Below, piece by piece: positions 30,635 through 37,626 of a stretch of 37,643 nt of DNA. The stretch spans positions 1 to 37,643 of the IMG/VR virus record IMGVR_UViG_3300042509_000432; one strand, 5' to 3'. Position 1 is the first letter of the stretch. Each line of letters begins with the position of its first letter. This DNA comes from a virus. The position numbers were made by a program, and so were the translations under genes. Below the pieces are notes generated by a model. That model saw only the letters and a list, made by a program, of their open reading frames with translations. It had not been told where the DNA came from and ran no database searches.

Positions 30635-31396
30635 CTAACGGGTTGAAATAGCTTTGAGCAACTCGCGGTATTCAAGCGCTTTCAGCAACTCCGCCGCATC
30701 AGACTCACTCTGAGTGGCAGTTTGTTGATCGCCCACAGCATCACGCTGTTCCAAAATGGCTTTCAACACACCGGACGCGGCGGTCGCATCCCGGCGAGAT
30801 AGCCCTGCATCACGCAAAGCCTTCTCAATCGTTCTCGGATTGGGTTTCGTTCCCATCCAATACTCAAGTCTACTAATCTCAGCCTTCGGGTTATTCGGCT
30901 GCATCACAATGGAAACTTCGGCTAGACCACCTTTGACGATCTGAAAGAACATGTCGGGATCGTCTGTAGGCTCGCCGTTTTCATCCACCATTTGATACTC
31001 ATCTGCATACGCACCAACAGAAACGCCACCAACCATCCGGGGCGATTCCTTCATGATCGTATAAAGATCAGACCCGGAAGTGGTGTTCAGGAAGATCTTT
31101 CCTGTGCCGGTCATGCCTTCGTCCGTAATGTCGAACTTCGACCACTCACCAACAGGCATCATGTCTGAAGAGTGCTGGAAGTACATAGGAAGCGGCCTTC
31201 CTGCTTCCATCCACATCTCGTGCCACGCCTCAAAAGCCTCTGGCGTATAAAAGAACCGTCGACCGTCTGCGCCTTCTCTCGCGCCCCACGTCGTAAGTGT
31301 GGCTTCGATTTCACCCATAGGTTCGCCCGTTGCCTCGTCAGCTTTCCTGCCTAACTCAACTTTGGCTTCGTAGAAAAAAGTGATGTTCTTAGCCAT
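30635..31396 (-). CDS. Prohead maturation protease (HK97 family)
   Basis: A 253-residue protein. The catalytic region reads RPLPMYFQHSSDMMPVGEWS with His75, then GTGKIFLNT and RMVGGVSVGAYADEYQM with Ser126, then GGLAEVSIVMQPNNPKAEI, matching the HK97 prohead protease (His-Ser) fold. It cleaves the delta domain off the capsid subunits during maturation. The C-terminal ~70 residues (LSRRDATAASGVLKAILEQR ... ALEYRELLKAISTR) are helical and probably serve as a scaffold/targeting tail. The ATG at 31396 has AAGGA 9 bases upstream and overlaps the small gene before it. Confidence 0.88.
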   Translation of the reverse strand: MAKNITFFYEAKVELGRKADEATGEPMGEIEATLTTWGAREGADGRRFFYTPEAFEAWHEMWMEAGRPLPMYFQHSSDMMPVGEWSKFDITDEGMTGTGKIFLNTTSGSDLYTIMKESPRMVGGVSVGAYADEYQMVDENGEPTDDPDMFFQIVKGGLAEVSIVMQPNNPKAEISRLEYWMGTKPNPRTIEKALRDAGLSRRDATAASGVLKAILEQRDAVGDQQTATQSESDAAELLKALEYRELLKAISTR

Positions 31397-31493
31397 TGAT
31401 AGGTTCCTTTTTAACCATTCCATCTACCAACTTAGGCTTTGGCTTTCTCTTGTCTGCCGCGGCCTTGAGTTTCTCTAATAGATCCTTAAGCAT
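31389..31493 (-). CDS. Possible small basic protein between portal and protease (34 aa)
   Basis: A 34-codon frame, MLKDLLEKLKAAADKRKPKP then KLVDGMVKKEPING, starting 8 bases before the portal stop and ending 8 bases into the protease gene. Overlap at both ends and sensible amphipathic/basic sequence support translation by coupling, but there is no independent ribosome site. The frame is open further upstream inside portal (to 31682) in a less plausible sequence. It might otherwise be merely the leader that couples protease to portal. Confidence 0.4.
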   Translation of the reverse strand: MLKDLLEKLKAAADKRKPKPKLVDGMVKKEPING

Positions 31494-32883
31494 TTCCGGC
31501 TCTGCCTGTTTTACCGACCACCTTAAGGTTTCCGCCGCCTCCCGTGTCTTGCGGAGAGCTACCGGGAATAGCGCCAGCATCACCAGCGACAAGCAGCAGA
31601 TCATCAGCACCATCGAGAGAGTTAAGTCCCAAATATTCACGTGCCTCATTCTGAGTAAGAATCCCATTCTTAACTCCTGCAACGACGTAATTCATCTGAT
31701 CCAGCGGAGCGCCCTTTAGGAAGTCTTGCGTCTGAAACTGAACGTGTAAATTTGGATAGCCTTTTAGTAGCGCCAATTTTAACCGCTGCTCGACGTTCGT
31801 AATGAACGGCATCATCGTGCTCTTGTAAAACTCATCTAGCATCGTTTGAGTATTGTTGTACTTTGACTCACCGACTCCGATCATCGCGGGAGGCACACCA
31901 AACAATCCACAAATTCGCGTCATTGTTTGTTTCTTAAGCTCTCTTGCATCCACATCCTGAAGCGTGAGAGGCTTGATGGCTTCGTAGGTCATGCCCTGAT
32001 CCAACAACATAGACTGCCCCGGCTTACTCTGATCCGAAGGCTGGCTATTAAGCATGTTCGTCCACGCTTCTTTTAGCCTGCTAGCAATCTCTTTGAACTT
32101 TGAGTCAGGGATGACTTGCTCAGTACGGAATAAACCCGAGGGTTTTGCACCGTTAAGCATAATGAAGTTGGAATAGAGGTCGATGTCCTGATCTAAGGAA
32201 ACCAACTCGACAGCTTGCAAGCGGTTGAACGAACTGGAACCTTGCCACGGCTCGCTCTTCGTGTGCATCACCTGAAAGTACTTGAGTGGCTCGTCTTTAT
32301 TGAAGCCGTAAGACGAACTTGTAAGCGTGTAGAAGGGATAACGCGTCTCTGAGATCCTCGGCACGATTAGCGTCGAGTCTAAGACGTACATCTCCAGCGG
32401 GATCTGCGTCGGTTCCTGCGCGTCTTTCCTCCAGAGTAATACAAAAGTCTCACCGGCTAGCTCATGCCACATTGTGAACTGATACCAAAACTCGTATTGA
32501 CTCTGGAAATTATTAGGATTCGCAAGCAAATTAAGAACGCTTGCTGCTCGGCTCTTTTCGCGTTCAGGAACAGTCGGATCGGTCTGTGTGTCCACAAACG
32601 TGCCGTCAGCCTGCTTAGACATGATCTTTACAGGCAGTTGAGCAAGAGAACGTGCTTTTGCCCCTACGCAAGCCATTACAGTTGAGTTTCTAGCAAGTGT
32701 CGTTATATCGACAGTTCGCCCTGCTTCGTTAACAGCAGAGGTCGTTACATACAGTAATTGGTTAGATCCGTAGCCCTGCCCCTTACCGCGGAGCATGACG
32801 TTGTTGCCTAAAACAGTGTTGCCAAAGAGCGAATTCGACTCTTTTTTGTCTGTTTTACGCTTAAATACGTCGAATAAGCCCAT
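31486..32883 (-). CDS. Portal protein (HK97 family)
   Basis: A 465-residue portal subunit. MGLFDVFKRK, RNSTVMACVGAKARSLAQLP and NPNNFQSQYEFWYQFTMWHE are N-terminal hallmarks; later come FQVMHTKSEPWQGSSSFNRL and CGLFGVPPAMIGVGESKYNN with the following EFYKSTMMPFITNVEQRLKL, the classic HK97 portal segment. It forms the dodecameric gate for DNA. The ATG at 32881-32883 is preferred over TTG 32895 because GAGGA lies 5 bases upstream. The C-terminal tail is Gly-rich and disordered (PQDTGGGGNLKVVGKTGRAG). Confidence 0.92.
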   Translation of the reverse strand: MGLFDVFKRKTDKKESNSLFGNTVLGNNVMLRGKGQGYGSNQLLYVTTSAVNEAGRTVDITTLARNSTVMACVGAKARSLAQLPVKIMSKQADGTFVDTQTDPTVPEREKSRAASVLNLLANPNNFQSQYEFWYQFTMWHELAGETFVLLWRKDAQEPTQIPLEMYVLDSTLIVPRISETRYPFYTLTSSSYGFNKDEPLKYFQVMHTKSEPWQGSSSFNRLQAVELVSLDQDIDLYSNFIMLNGAKPSGLFRTEQVIPDSKFKEIASRLKEAWTNMLNSQPSDQSKPGQSMLLDQGMTYEAIKPLTLQDVDARELKKQTMTRICGLFGVPPAMIGVGESKYNNTQTMLDEFYKSTMMPFITNVEQRLKLALLKGYPNLHVQFQTQDFLKGAPLDQMNYVVAGVKNGILTQNEAREYLGLNSLDGADDLLLVAGDAGAIPGSSPQDTGGGGNLKVVGKTGRAGNA

Positions 32884-32891
32884 TTTTATCC

Positions 32892-34550
32892 TCAAAAGAC
32901 TCTGAATCCGTACGATTCAGACGGCATCGGGTTGTCCAGACTACAGTGCATCGCAATAATCAAGGCAATAATCCCGTCAACCTTAGCGTGGCGATCCACA
33001 CCGGCTTTCTTGACTTTGATGTTGCCTTGAACGTCTGTAAACACTTCGCAATTGCCCAGTTGATGTCCTAAGAATGGGTTTCCGTCGTGTCTGATTTTGT
33101 GGCTTAGAATGAGTCGCTCGACATGCTTCGACGGGTTAGAAAGCACCGCCATTCCTTGACCGACTTTCTTTACCGGCATTCCAACTTCATAAAGCCTTGC
33201 TACTAAAGCCGCAGCATTGTAAGCGTCGTAGCCTACTTCTTTTATGTCGTATTTCTGGCTTTGCCCAATAATATACGCCGAAATCTCTCTATCGTCCATC
33301 ACGTTACCTTCCGTGATGTGCAAGATCCCCGAATTGATCGCTTGTCTAAAGATGTCTTGATAATGAGTAGGCAGTAATTCAAAGCCATCCTCGGGAAGAA
33401 AGAACTTCCACTCGGCTTCGTAATCGTCCTCGGCAAACCTCTTTAACGTACAAACCGCGTTTAGATCTCGTGTTGCTGCTAGGTCAAAACCGATAAATAC
33501 AGCTTCGGGTTCTCTTTCTGTCAGCCCTACGGATTCATCCCAGTGAGTCCTATCGACCCACGCGGTTTCAGCAGAGACGTAAACGTTAAGTGTTTTGCAA
33601 AGAAACTCGTTAAGCGCAGCGGGCTTAATCTTCGCCTCTTCACATCGCGCAACAATCGCGTCGTGCGAAACCGAGATATTGTGCATCGGGTTAGCTTTAG
33701 CCCACGTCTTTTCGTCTCTCCAATCGTCTCCGGCATCCAGAGAGTAAAGAAGGCCAAACCATCGAGGATTGTCAGGAACATCCTGATGGAGGATATGCTC
33801 CATCACCTGAAAGTCCTCGAAAAACTTTGTGTCGCGAGTAAAAGAAGCGGTCGTAATGTATAGCCGAAGAGGATTAAGCCGAGATACCATCCCTGAATGC
33901 AAGACCTCAATCGCATTCCTGTCTACGATCTGGCTCGCTTCGTCAATGATCGCGCAAGAAGGGTTGAGCCCGTCTCCGGTCTTTTTAGTGTCTCTGGAAA
34001 GAGCTTTCATCATGCTCTGGCTGTCGCCAGATTTGGTGATCGTAAACTTACCGGGAACAAACAAACCGGAGAGTTCTTTCGGCATTGTCTCAACAAAGCC
34101 CTTAGCCGTCGTGAAAACAATTGAGGCCTGATCCCGGTTTGTAGCGAGCGTGTAAACCTCAGCTCCTGCTTCTCCAAACCCTAGCTCATAAAGTGCGATC
34201 AGCGCCGTTAATGTCGATTTACCAGCCTTGCGCGGGATGTAGACAATGACATCCTGCACCATCCGCTTTTGTCTGTCTTTCTTACTCCTGAATCCGTAGA
34301 TGGCACAGATAATAAGAATCTGGAAAGGCTCCAGCGTAACGGGATGTCCAGCCCATTGACCTTTTACATGCTTGCAAAGTGCGGTGAACTGTAGAAAGTG
34401 ATTGACAGGGCCGGGATCAAATATCCATTCCCATTCTTTATTTTCTATGTGATTTAGAAACCGCTGGCAAGCGAGACGCACATTTCTACACGCGTCAATA
34501 TCACCCTTTACTACGCTAACAGCGTACTCAATCCCATCTTCTAGTTTCAT
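32892..34550 (-). CDS. terL: Terminase large subunit
   Basis: A 552-residue packaging motor of the HK97/Terminase_1 type. The ATPase has a deviant Walker A PRKAGKST (106-113) and Walker B CAIIDEAS (199-206) followed by the coupling strand LRLYITTASFTRDT. The C-terminal RNase-H-like nuclease starts at VFIGFDLAATRDLNAV with Asp356 and continues with EVGYDAYNAAALVARL and a final Asp in HAKVDGIIALIIAM. It cuts concatemers and pumps DNA into the prohead. The start overlaps terS (ATGA) and the portal ribosome site overlaps its stop. Confidence 0.95.
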   Translation of the reverse strand: MKLEDGIEYAVSVVKGDIDACRNVRLACQRFLNHIENKEWEWIFDPGPVNHFLQFTALCKHVKGQWAGHPVTLEPFQILIICAIYGFRSKKDRQKRMVQDVIVYIPRKAGKSTLTALIALYELGFGEAGAEVYTLATNRDQASIVFTTAKGFVETMPKELSGLFVPGKFTITKSGDSQSMMKALSRDTKKTGDGLNPSCAIIDEASQIVDRNAIEVLHSGMVSRLNPLRLYITTASFTRDTKFFEDFQVMEHILHQDVPDNPRWFGLLYSLDAGDDWRDEKTWAKANPMHNISVSHDAIVARCEEAKIKPAALNEFLCKTLNVYVSAETAWVDRTHWDESVGLTEREPEAVFIGFDLAATRDLNAVCTLKRFAEDDYEAEWKFFLPEDGFELLPTHYQDIFRQAINSGILHITEGNVMDDREISAYIIGQSQKYDIKEVGYDAYNAAALVARLYEVGMPVKKVGQGMAVLSNPSKHVERLILSHKIRHDGNPFLGHQLGNCEVFTDVQGNIKVKKAGVDRHAKVDGIIALIIAMHCSLDNPMPSESYGFRVF

Positions 34551-35020
34551 GTTCCGAACTTAGGTCCTTTCAGGAAGTCGTTTATTTTCGTGTTGTCATC
34601 GAGCTTATTGGCTGCCAACCTAGACTTTGGTGTTAGCCCCAACTCAGACATAAGTTTAATGGCATTCTCCATCGCCTTATTTGCAAGGCTGATGTAAGGA
34701 TTAGGCGCAAACGTTTTACCAGCGTTAGTTTCCACAATAAGCGGCTGACTATCTATCGCCGACCTTGCGTCAATGTAGATCTGAAGCTGATCGGCAAGCA
34801 TCATCAGCGTGTGCCGGTCTTGCTCCGAGCCAATCCCATACACGCTGAACAAATAATCAGCCGTTTCCTTGACGAACTTTTTGCGCGTAAACGATTTGGG
34901 GTTATCTGCCCACTCAGCAAAAGGAATCCTGCGTTTTAAGTCCTCTGGCAGGAATACGCCTTCCTTCGTTCCTTTGGTTCCGTGAATACGATGGATTTCA
35001 ACGGGAATTCTTGCGGTCAT
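34547..35020 (-). CDS. terS: Terminase small subunit (P27 family)
   Basis: A 157-residue P27-type small terminase. ADYLFSVYGIGSEQDRHTLM, LADQLQIYIDARSAID and VETNAGKTFAPNPYISLANK with MSELGLTPKSRLAANKL are the familiar P27 blocks (pattern A..LG..P..R). It recognises the packaging start on phage DNA and presents it to TerL. I start at ATG 35018-35020, which has AAGGAG about 9 bases upstream, rather than at 35071. The palindrome-rich DNA immediately upstream is a candidate binding site. Confidence 0.9.
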   Translation of the reverse strand: MTARIPVEIHRIHGTKGTKEGVFLPEDLKRRIPFAEWADNPKSFTRKKFVKETADYLFSVYGIGSEQDRHTLMMLADQLQIYIDARSAIDSQPLIVETNAGKTFAPNPYISLANKAMENAIKLMSELGLTPKSRLAANKLDDNTKINDFLKGPKFGT

Positions 35021-35055
35021 GACGGTTCTCTCCTTTGCATCTAATGTGCGTCTTT

Positions 35056-35098
35056 TTGCGTAGCCACGCAAGGGGAATTCCCTATTTTGGGTTAACCC
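35056..35098. other. Palindrome cluster upstream of terS, candidate cos/pac or operator
   Basis: Three inverted repeats lie within 43 bases: TTGCGT-agcc-ACGCAA (35056-35071), GGGAATTCCC (35073-35082) and GGGTTAACCC (35089-35098). They fill the non-coding gap between the HNH gene's terminator and terS, where HNH-P27-Terminase_1 phages often have cos. No overhang or nick point can be read directly. Confidence 0.5.
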
Positions 35099-35102
35099 CC
35101 CC

Positions 35103-35127
35103 TAAAAACCAACTTTGCAGAAAGTTG
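35103..35127 (-). terminator. Rho-independent terminator after the HNH gene
   Basis: On the minus strand CAACTTT-CTGC-AAAGTTG is a perfect 7-bp stem with a four-base loop, followed at once by GTTTTTA. The stem is AT-rich so moderately weak. It lies 53 bases past the HNH stop and about 85 bases before the terS start. Confidence 0.65.
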
Positions 35128-35179
35128 AGGCCGCGCTTGCGCTTGCGTAGTGTCGATTTTTTTTAACTTATTAAATTTA

Positions 35180-35563
35180 TTATAACGGGATGATCTCGCC
35201 CCTCACATAATCGTGAGCCTCGCCTTTCTTTTCGAGCCCTGTTTTGATGGAGTGGCACTCGTGGCAAAGAGACTGAAATCGGTTGCCCATCCATTTGTCC
35301 CTGTCTTGCTTGTGCGGGATGATGTGGTCAACGTGATGGGCAGGTGCGATCTTTCCTAGGCTTTGACATCGAGCGCAGATCGGGTGCTTTGATAGCTGAA
35401 TCTGTCTAAATTGCTTCCATTGTTTTGTGTTGTACAGCTTGTTGAATGATCGTCTGGTTTCCGTGAGTGATCCACCGTGGTCAGTGCAGAATGTTGAGCC
35501 GTTGACCTTTGGATTCTTGCAACCTAACTCTCGACAGGTTGTTTGCTTCGGTGTTCGCGGCAT
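35180..35563 (-). CDS. HNH endonuclease next to terminase
   Basis: A 127-residue nuclease. An N-terminal C-x4-C-x10-C-x2-H module (C10, C15, C26, H29) precedes YNTKQWKQFRQIQLSKH, then the zinc HNH core C63-x2-C66 (ICARC), AHHVDHIIP with H76/H77-D79-H80, N94, and CHECHSIKT (C100, C103, H104). Small HNH proteins adjacent to P27/Terminase_1 genes (HK97 gp74 type) are needed for cos cleavage in several phages, so this is probably part of the packaging machinery. AGGA lies 8 bases before the ATG. Its start overlaps the preceding small gene by 83 bases. Confidence 0.85.
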   Translation of the reverse strand: MPRTPKQTTCRELGCKNPKVNGSTFCTDHGGSLTETRRSFNKLYNTKQWKQFRQIQLSKHPICARCQSLGKIAPAHHVDHIIPHKQDRDKWMGNRFQSLCHECHSIKTGLEKKGEAHDYVRGEIIPL

Positions 35564-35675
35564 CTTTATATCCTGATGCGTATGCTGCTCTTGCTACAGA
35601 CTGAGCCTTTTGTAGGGTGGGGAATGGTCCCTTGCTTCCCCAGTACCATCCCTTTGATGTCTTTTTGTAGGGCAT
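35481..35675 (-). CDS. Small conserved phage protein (MPYKKTSKGWYWGSKGPF type)
   Basis: A 64-residue basic protein whose first 38 residues, MPYKKTSKGWYWGSKGPFPT and the following LQKAQSVARAAYASGYK, match a small family I have seen repeatedly near phage terminase/HNH genes, of unknown function. The remaining 26 residues overlap the HNH gene in another frame. TAATG couples it to the DUF5856 gene. Possibly DNA-binding given the basic, aromatic content, but this is a guess. Confidence 0.65.
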   Translation of the reverse strand: MPYKKTSKGWYWGSKGPFPTLQKAQSVARAAYASGYKDAANTEANNLSRVRLQESKGQRLNILH

Positions 35676-36076
35676 TACTTTAGGAATCTGAGTTTGTAAA
35701 GCGTTGACTGCATGAGCGCAACGATCTCGTCAATACTGTTTTGTATGGCTGAGTCATCACCCATCGAGCTTCTATAGACCCTTACATACTCAAGCATGTA
35801 CTCTAATTCAGCTATTGCTGTTTGCTCTGGTGCTCTGTACTCGACAGGGTAGTTGAGAATCTTAGCTTCCAGACCTTGATACTGTTCCACCACTGAATCT
35901 ACTAAGTCACCGAGGTCATCGTAGTAAGAGCCTAGAGCTTTGTGCTCGGCATAAGACTTAGACTGTAGATGAAGAATGTGTGCGTTGGTGACACCGTGTA
36001 ACAGGCACATAATGAATTCGCCCGGACTTTTAGCCGGTCGTTCAGCTCGCAAGGCTTCCAGAAAGTGCTTTTTCAT
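35675..36076 (-). CDS. Ferritin-like DUF5856-type protein
   Basis: A 133-residue all-helical protein: MKKHFLEALRAERP, GEFIMCLLHGVTNAHILHLQ, SKSYAEHKALGSYYDDLGDL, VDSVVEQYQGLEA, then YMLEYVRVYRSSMGDDSAIQ. The LH..TNAH.LHLQ...YAEHKALG.YYD.L.DLVD pattern recalls the DUF5856 ferritin/Dps-like phage family, with histidines on adjacent helices that could bind metal. Role unknown. The ATG at 36074-36076 is used; the frame to 36121 passes through the terminator hairpin. Its Shine-Dalgarno AGG directly abuts the terminator's T-tract. Confidence 0.7.
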   Translation of the reverse strand: MKKHFLEALRAERPAKSPGEFIMCLLHGVTNAHILHLQSKSYAEHKALGSYYDDLGDLVDSVVEQYQGLEAKILNYPVEYRAPEQTAIAELEYMLEYVRVYRSSMGDDSAIQNSIDEIVALMQSTLYKLRFLK

Positions 36077-36086
36077 TGCGTTGCCT

Positions 36087-36111
36087 AAAAAAATGCCCTC
36101 ATTGCGAGGGC
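36087..36111 (-). terminator. Rho-independent terminator between early and late minus-strand genes
   Basis: On the minus strand GCCCTC-GCAAT-GAGGGC is a perfect 6-bp GC-rich stem followed by A and seven Ts. It is the strongest intrinsic terminator I see in the genome. It lies 40 bases after the 61-residue coiled-coil gene and only about 10 bases before the next start codon. Confidence 0.85.
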
Positions 36112-36150
36112 TAACCAACAAGGAGGAGGTCCGAAATCATTGTAATTCGC

Positions 36151-36336
36151 TCAATGTTTGGAATCAAGGTCCTTTTTGAACGCTTCGATTGACTTGAGCA
36201 GCTCTTTACTTTTCTCTTCTAACTCAGCCGACATCTCTTCTATTTCTTCAAGTTGTAGTTCAATTTTGTCCCAATCCGTAAGATCCTGAGTCAGACTGTT
36301 CACATACGCTTGTCTTGCTGCTTTCTTGAGATCCAT
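36151..36336 (-). CDS. Small coiled-coil protein (61 aa)
   Basis: A 61-residue highly charged helix (DWDKIELQLEEIEEMSAELE, EKSKELLKSIEAFKKDLDS) with heptad-like spacing, so it probably oligomerises or binds a partner. AAAGGA lies 6-7 bases before its ATG. It overlaps the tail of the DUF3310 gene by 77 bases. It is the last gene before the strong terminator. Function unknown. Confidence 0.65.
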   Translation of the reverse strand: MDLKKAARQAYVNSLTQDLTDWDKIELQLEEIEEMSAELEEKSKELLKSIEAFKKDLDSKH

Positions 36337-36532
36337 TGTTTATCCTTTCAATTTCTCGGTTGATATACCAAATTGCTTTCTTAAGATCCTCGACTTGCTT
36401 TCCTTTTAGGTCTGCTCGCCAAATGTACTTAACTGCATTTCCTAAATTAAAGGTCATGTGTTCGGTGATCTGGATGCACTCAACACCAGACGGATGCTCT
36501 GTGTAGTGCTTTGGGTTTATCGGGTCGTTCAC
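36260..36532 (-). CDS. DUF3310 protein
   Basis: A 90-residue protein with the DUF3310 signature: NPKHYTEHPSGVECIQITEH, FNLGNAVKYIWRADLKGKQV and EDLKKAIWYINREIERI (residues 6-63). The family is widespread in phages and related to a 'nucleotide kinase'-annotated small domain; its function is not settled. The final 25 residues (GSQESSKTSVCEQSDSGSYG...) are low complexity and overlap the next gene. The start overlaps the upstream stop as ATGA. Confidence 0.85.
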   Translation of the reverse strand: MNDPINPKHYTEHPSGVECIQITEHMTFNLGNAVKYIWRADLKGKQVEDLKKAIWYINREIERINNGSQESSKTSVCEQSDSGSYGLGQN

Positions 36533-36711
36533 AGTAACTCCTTAATGTGCTCAGGGACCTTCGGCAAAGGAGCCCACGCTACTGCCCAATCTGCCCAGTG
36601 ACCAATGACACAGACTCCACTGGGGTTAAGTAAGAGCATCTTAGAACCTAGCGGTGGTGTCTTGTCTTTGGGTGTCATCCAGACCGTATGACCTGCGGTG
36701 TAGTCTTTCAT
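36529..36711 (-). CDS. Small DUF551-like protein (60 aa)
   Basis: A 60-residue protein: GHTVWMTPKDKTPPLGSKML, LLNPSGVCVIGHWADWAVAW and APLPKVPEHI. The PP.G.K.LLL...GV...G.W...W.PLP..P layout matches short DUF551-like early phage proteins of unknown function. I start at ATG 36709-36711, which overlaps the preceding stop as ATGA; the frame's upstream extension to 36735 is inside the winged-helix gene. Confidence 0.6.
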   Translation of the reverse strand: MKDYTAGHTVWMTPKDKTPPLGSKMLLLNPSGVCVIGHWADWAVAWAPLPKVPEHIKELL

Positions 36712-37019
36712 TTTTTGAAGTAGTACCACGCCCACGCTCCGTGTTTGCCTTCAGTCCATTTATACCGAGTCTCCCTGTCCACAAGACCTTTTGCCATCAG
36801 TGCTTTCAAATGCTTCCTTGCGCCCTCTGTCGTGCAGCCAAAGTGTTTTGATAACTCTATCAGCGAGTAAGGCTGAGTAAGGTGGTTAAGGTAGATCTTC
36901 TCGGTTTTGGTCAGCGGTTTGTGTTTTTTTAGGATCTGACGGACTAACCATTTGACTTGATCGGTATGGTGAACAAGTCCGAGGTTATGCGCCATACGTT
37001 GTATCTCAGCGCCGGTCAT
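36708..37019 (-). CDS. Winged-helix DNA-binding regulator
   Basis: A 103-residue basic protein. After a helical start (GAEIQRMAHNLGLVHHTDQV-KWLVRQILKKH) residues ~45-85 form a winged helix: LNHLTQPYSLIELSKHFGCT and TEGARKHLKALMAKGLVDRE as helix-turn-helix, then an aromatic-rich wing (YKWTEGKHGAWAWYYF). The resemblance is to ArsR/MarR-like small regulators in fold only. Being near the end of the early block and just upstream of the terminator and late genes, it is a candidate late-gene regulator. Coupled on both sides by ATGA. Confidence 0.7.
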   Translation of the reverse strand: MTGAEIQRMAHNLGLVHHTDQVKWLVRQILKKHKPLTKTEKIYLNHLTQPYSLIELSKHFGCTTEGARKHLKALMAKGLVDRETRYKWTEGKHGAWAWYYFKK

Positions 37020-37040
37020 TGCTCACCCCTTGCTCTGATG
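37016..37040. repeat. 25-bp direct repeat, copy 1
   Basis: Exactly matches 37387-37411. Read on the minus strand it encodes IRARGEQ, the stop codon and the next gene's ATG. Confidence 0.9.
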
Positions 37041-37390
37041 TCATTCATCTCCGATGGAATTTGGAAATTACGCCTCATGCCATCACTTTGACCCTCAGCA
37101 TATGCTTGATATAAGAGGTCTAATAACTCCCTGTAAGTTAGTGCCACGGCATCTAGTTTTAGGACAACACCTTCAGGTGCTTCATAGCGTTGTATATAGG
37201 TATGGTTGTAAACCTTTTTAGTAAACTCATGTGCAATAGCATCAGCCGCTCTGCGAAATAAGAACTCTTGAAAGTAGTCGTCTGGCAATTTTCGCTGTGC
37301 AATCTCTTGCCAGGTGGTCGTCTGCTTATAGTGGTACATGTCCGCTTTGTTGGCGAGTTGTCTTACTACTGGTGGGTAATCGAGTTTCAT
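37016..37390 (-). CDS. Hypothetical early protein ending IRARGEQ (124 aa)
   Basis: A 124-residue helical protein (VVRQLANKADMYHYKQTTTW, FQEFLFRRAADAIAHEFTKK, LTYRELLDLLYQAYAEGQSD). It ends DIRARGEQ, the same seven residues as its upstream neighbour, and this end is encoded by an exact 25-base DNA repeat. No function recognised. Coupled at both ends by ATGA. Confidence 0.65.
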   Translation of the reverse strand: MKLDYPPVVRQLANKADMYHYKQTTTWQEIAQRKLPDDYFQEFLFRRAADAIAHEFTKKVYNHTYIQRYEAPEGVVLKLDAVALTYRELLDLLYQAYAEGQSDGMRRNFQIPSEMNDIRARGEQ

Positions 37391-37411
37391 TGCTCACCCC
37401 TTGCTCTGATG
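37387..37411. repeat. 25-bp direct repeat, copy 2
   Basis: Partner of 37016-37040, 371 bases away. It spans the C-terminal codons of one small gene and the start codon of the next. Confidence 0.9.
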
Positions 37412-37626
37412 GCGGCGGAAAAATTCAGCAGCACCGTCGCAGTCCAGCTTTGCAAGCGATGGTCAGCATCCATTGAGCTGAGGTCTACGTTCAAGAGCAA
37501 ATTCGCACACGCCTCACGCTCATGTGCTGCAACAAGTGCGGCGAAGCGTTCAAGGTTCTTAAATAAGCAGAACCGCACATCGTTTGTTGGTGACGGGTAA
37601 AACTCGATTCCAGCCTCTTTCGCCAT
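37387..37626 (-). CDS. Small early protein of the 'LERFAALVAAHEREAC...IRARGEQ' type
   Basis: A 79-residue protein that bridges the contig ends: its first 36 codons lie in the terminal overlap. MAKEAGIEFYPSPTNDVRFC, LERFAALVAAHEREACANLL and AAIRARGEQ match a common family of small early proteins in betaproteobacterial phages whose function is unknown. In the circular genome the next gene upstream is the one at 127-432. No strong Shine-Dalgarno precedes the ATG. Confidence 0.7.
   Translation of the reverse strand: MAKEAGIEFYPSPTNDVRFCLFKNLERFAALVAAHEREACANLLLNVDLSSMDADHRLQSWTATVLLNFSAAIRARGEQ

Noticed and set aside
35179-35184. Perfect TATAAT on the minus strand at the end of the HNH gene as late promoter
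   Set aside because: No acceptable -35 at 16-18 bases and no extended -10, and the terminator at 35103-35127 lies between it and terS; noted only as a possibility.
36120-36155. Strong plus-strand Shine-Dalgarno-like AAGGAGGAGGT
   Set aside because: It is followed only by a 12-codon frame starting some 20 bases later, in a region where all genes run the other way; probably chance.
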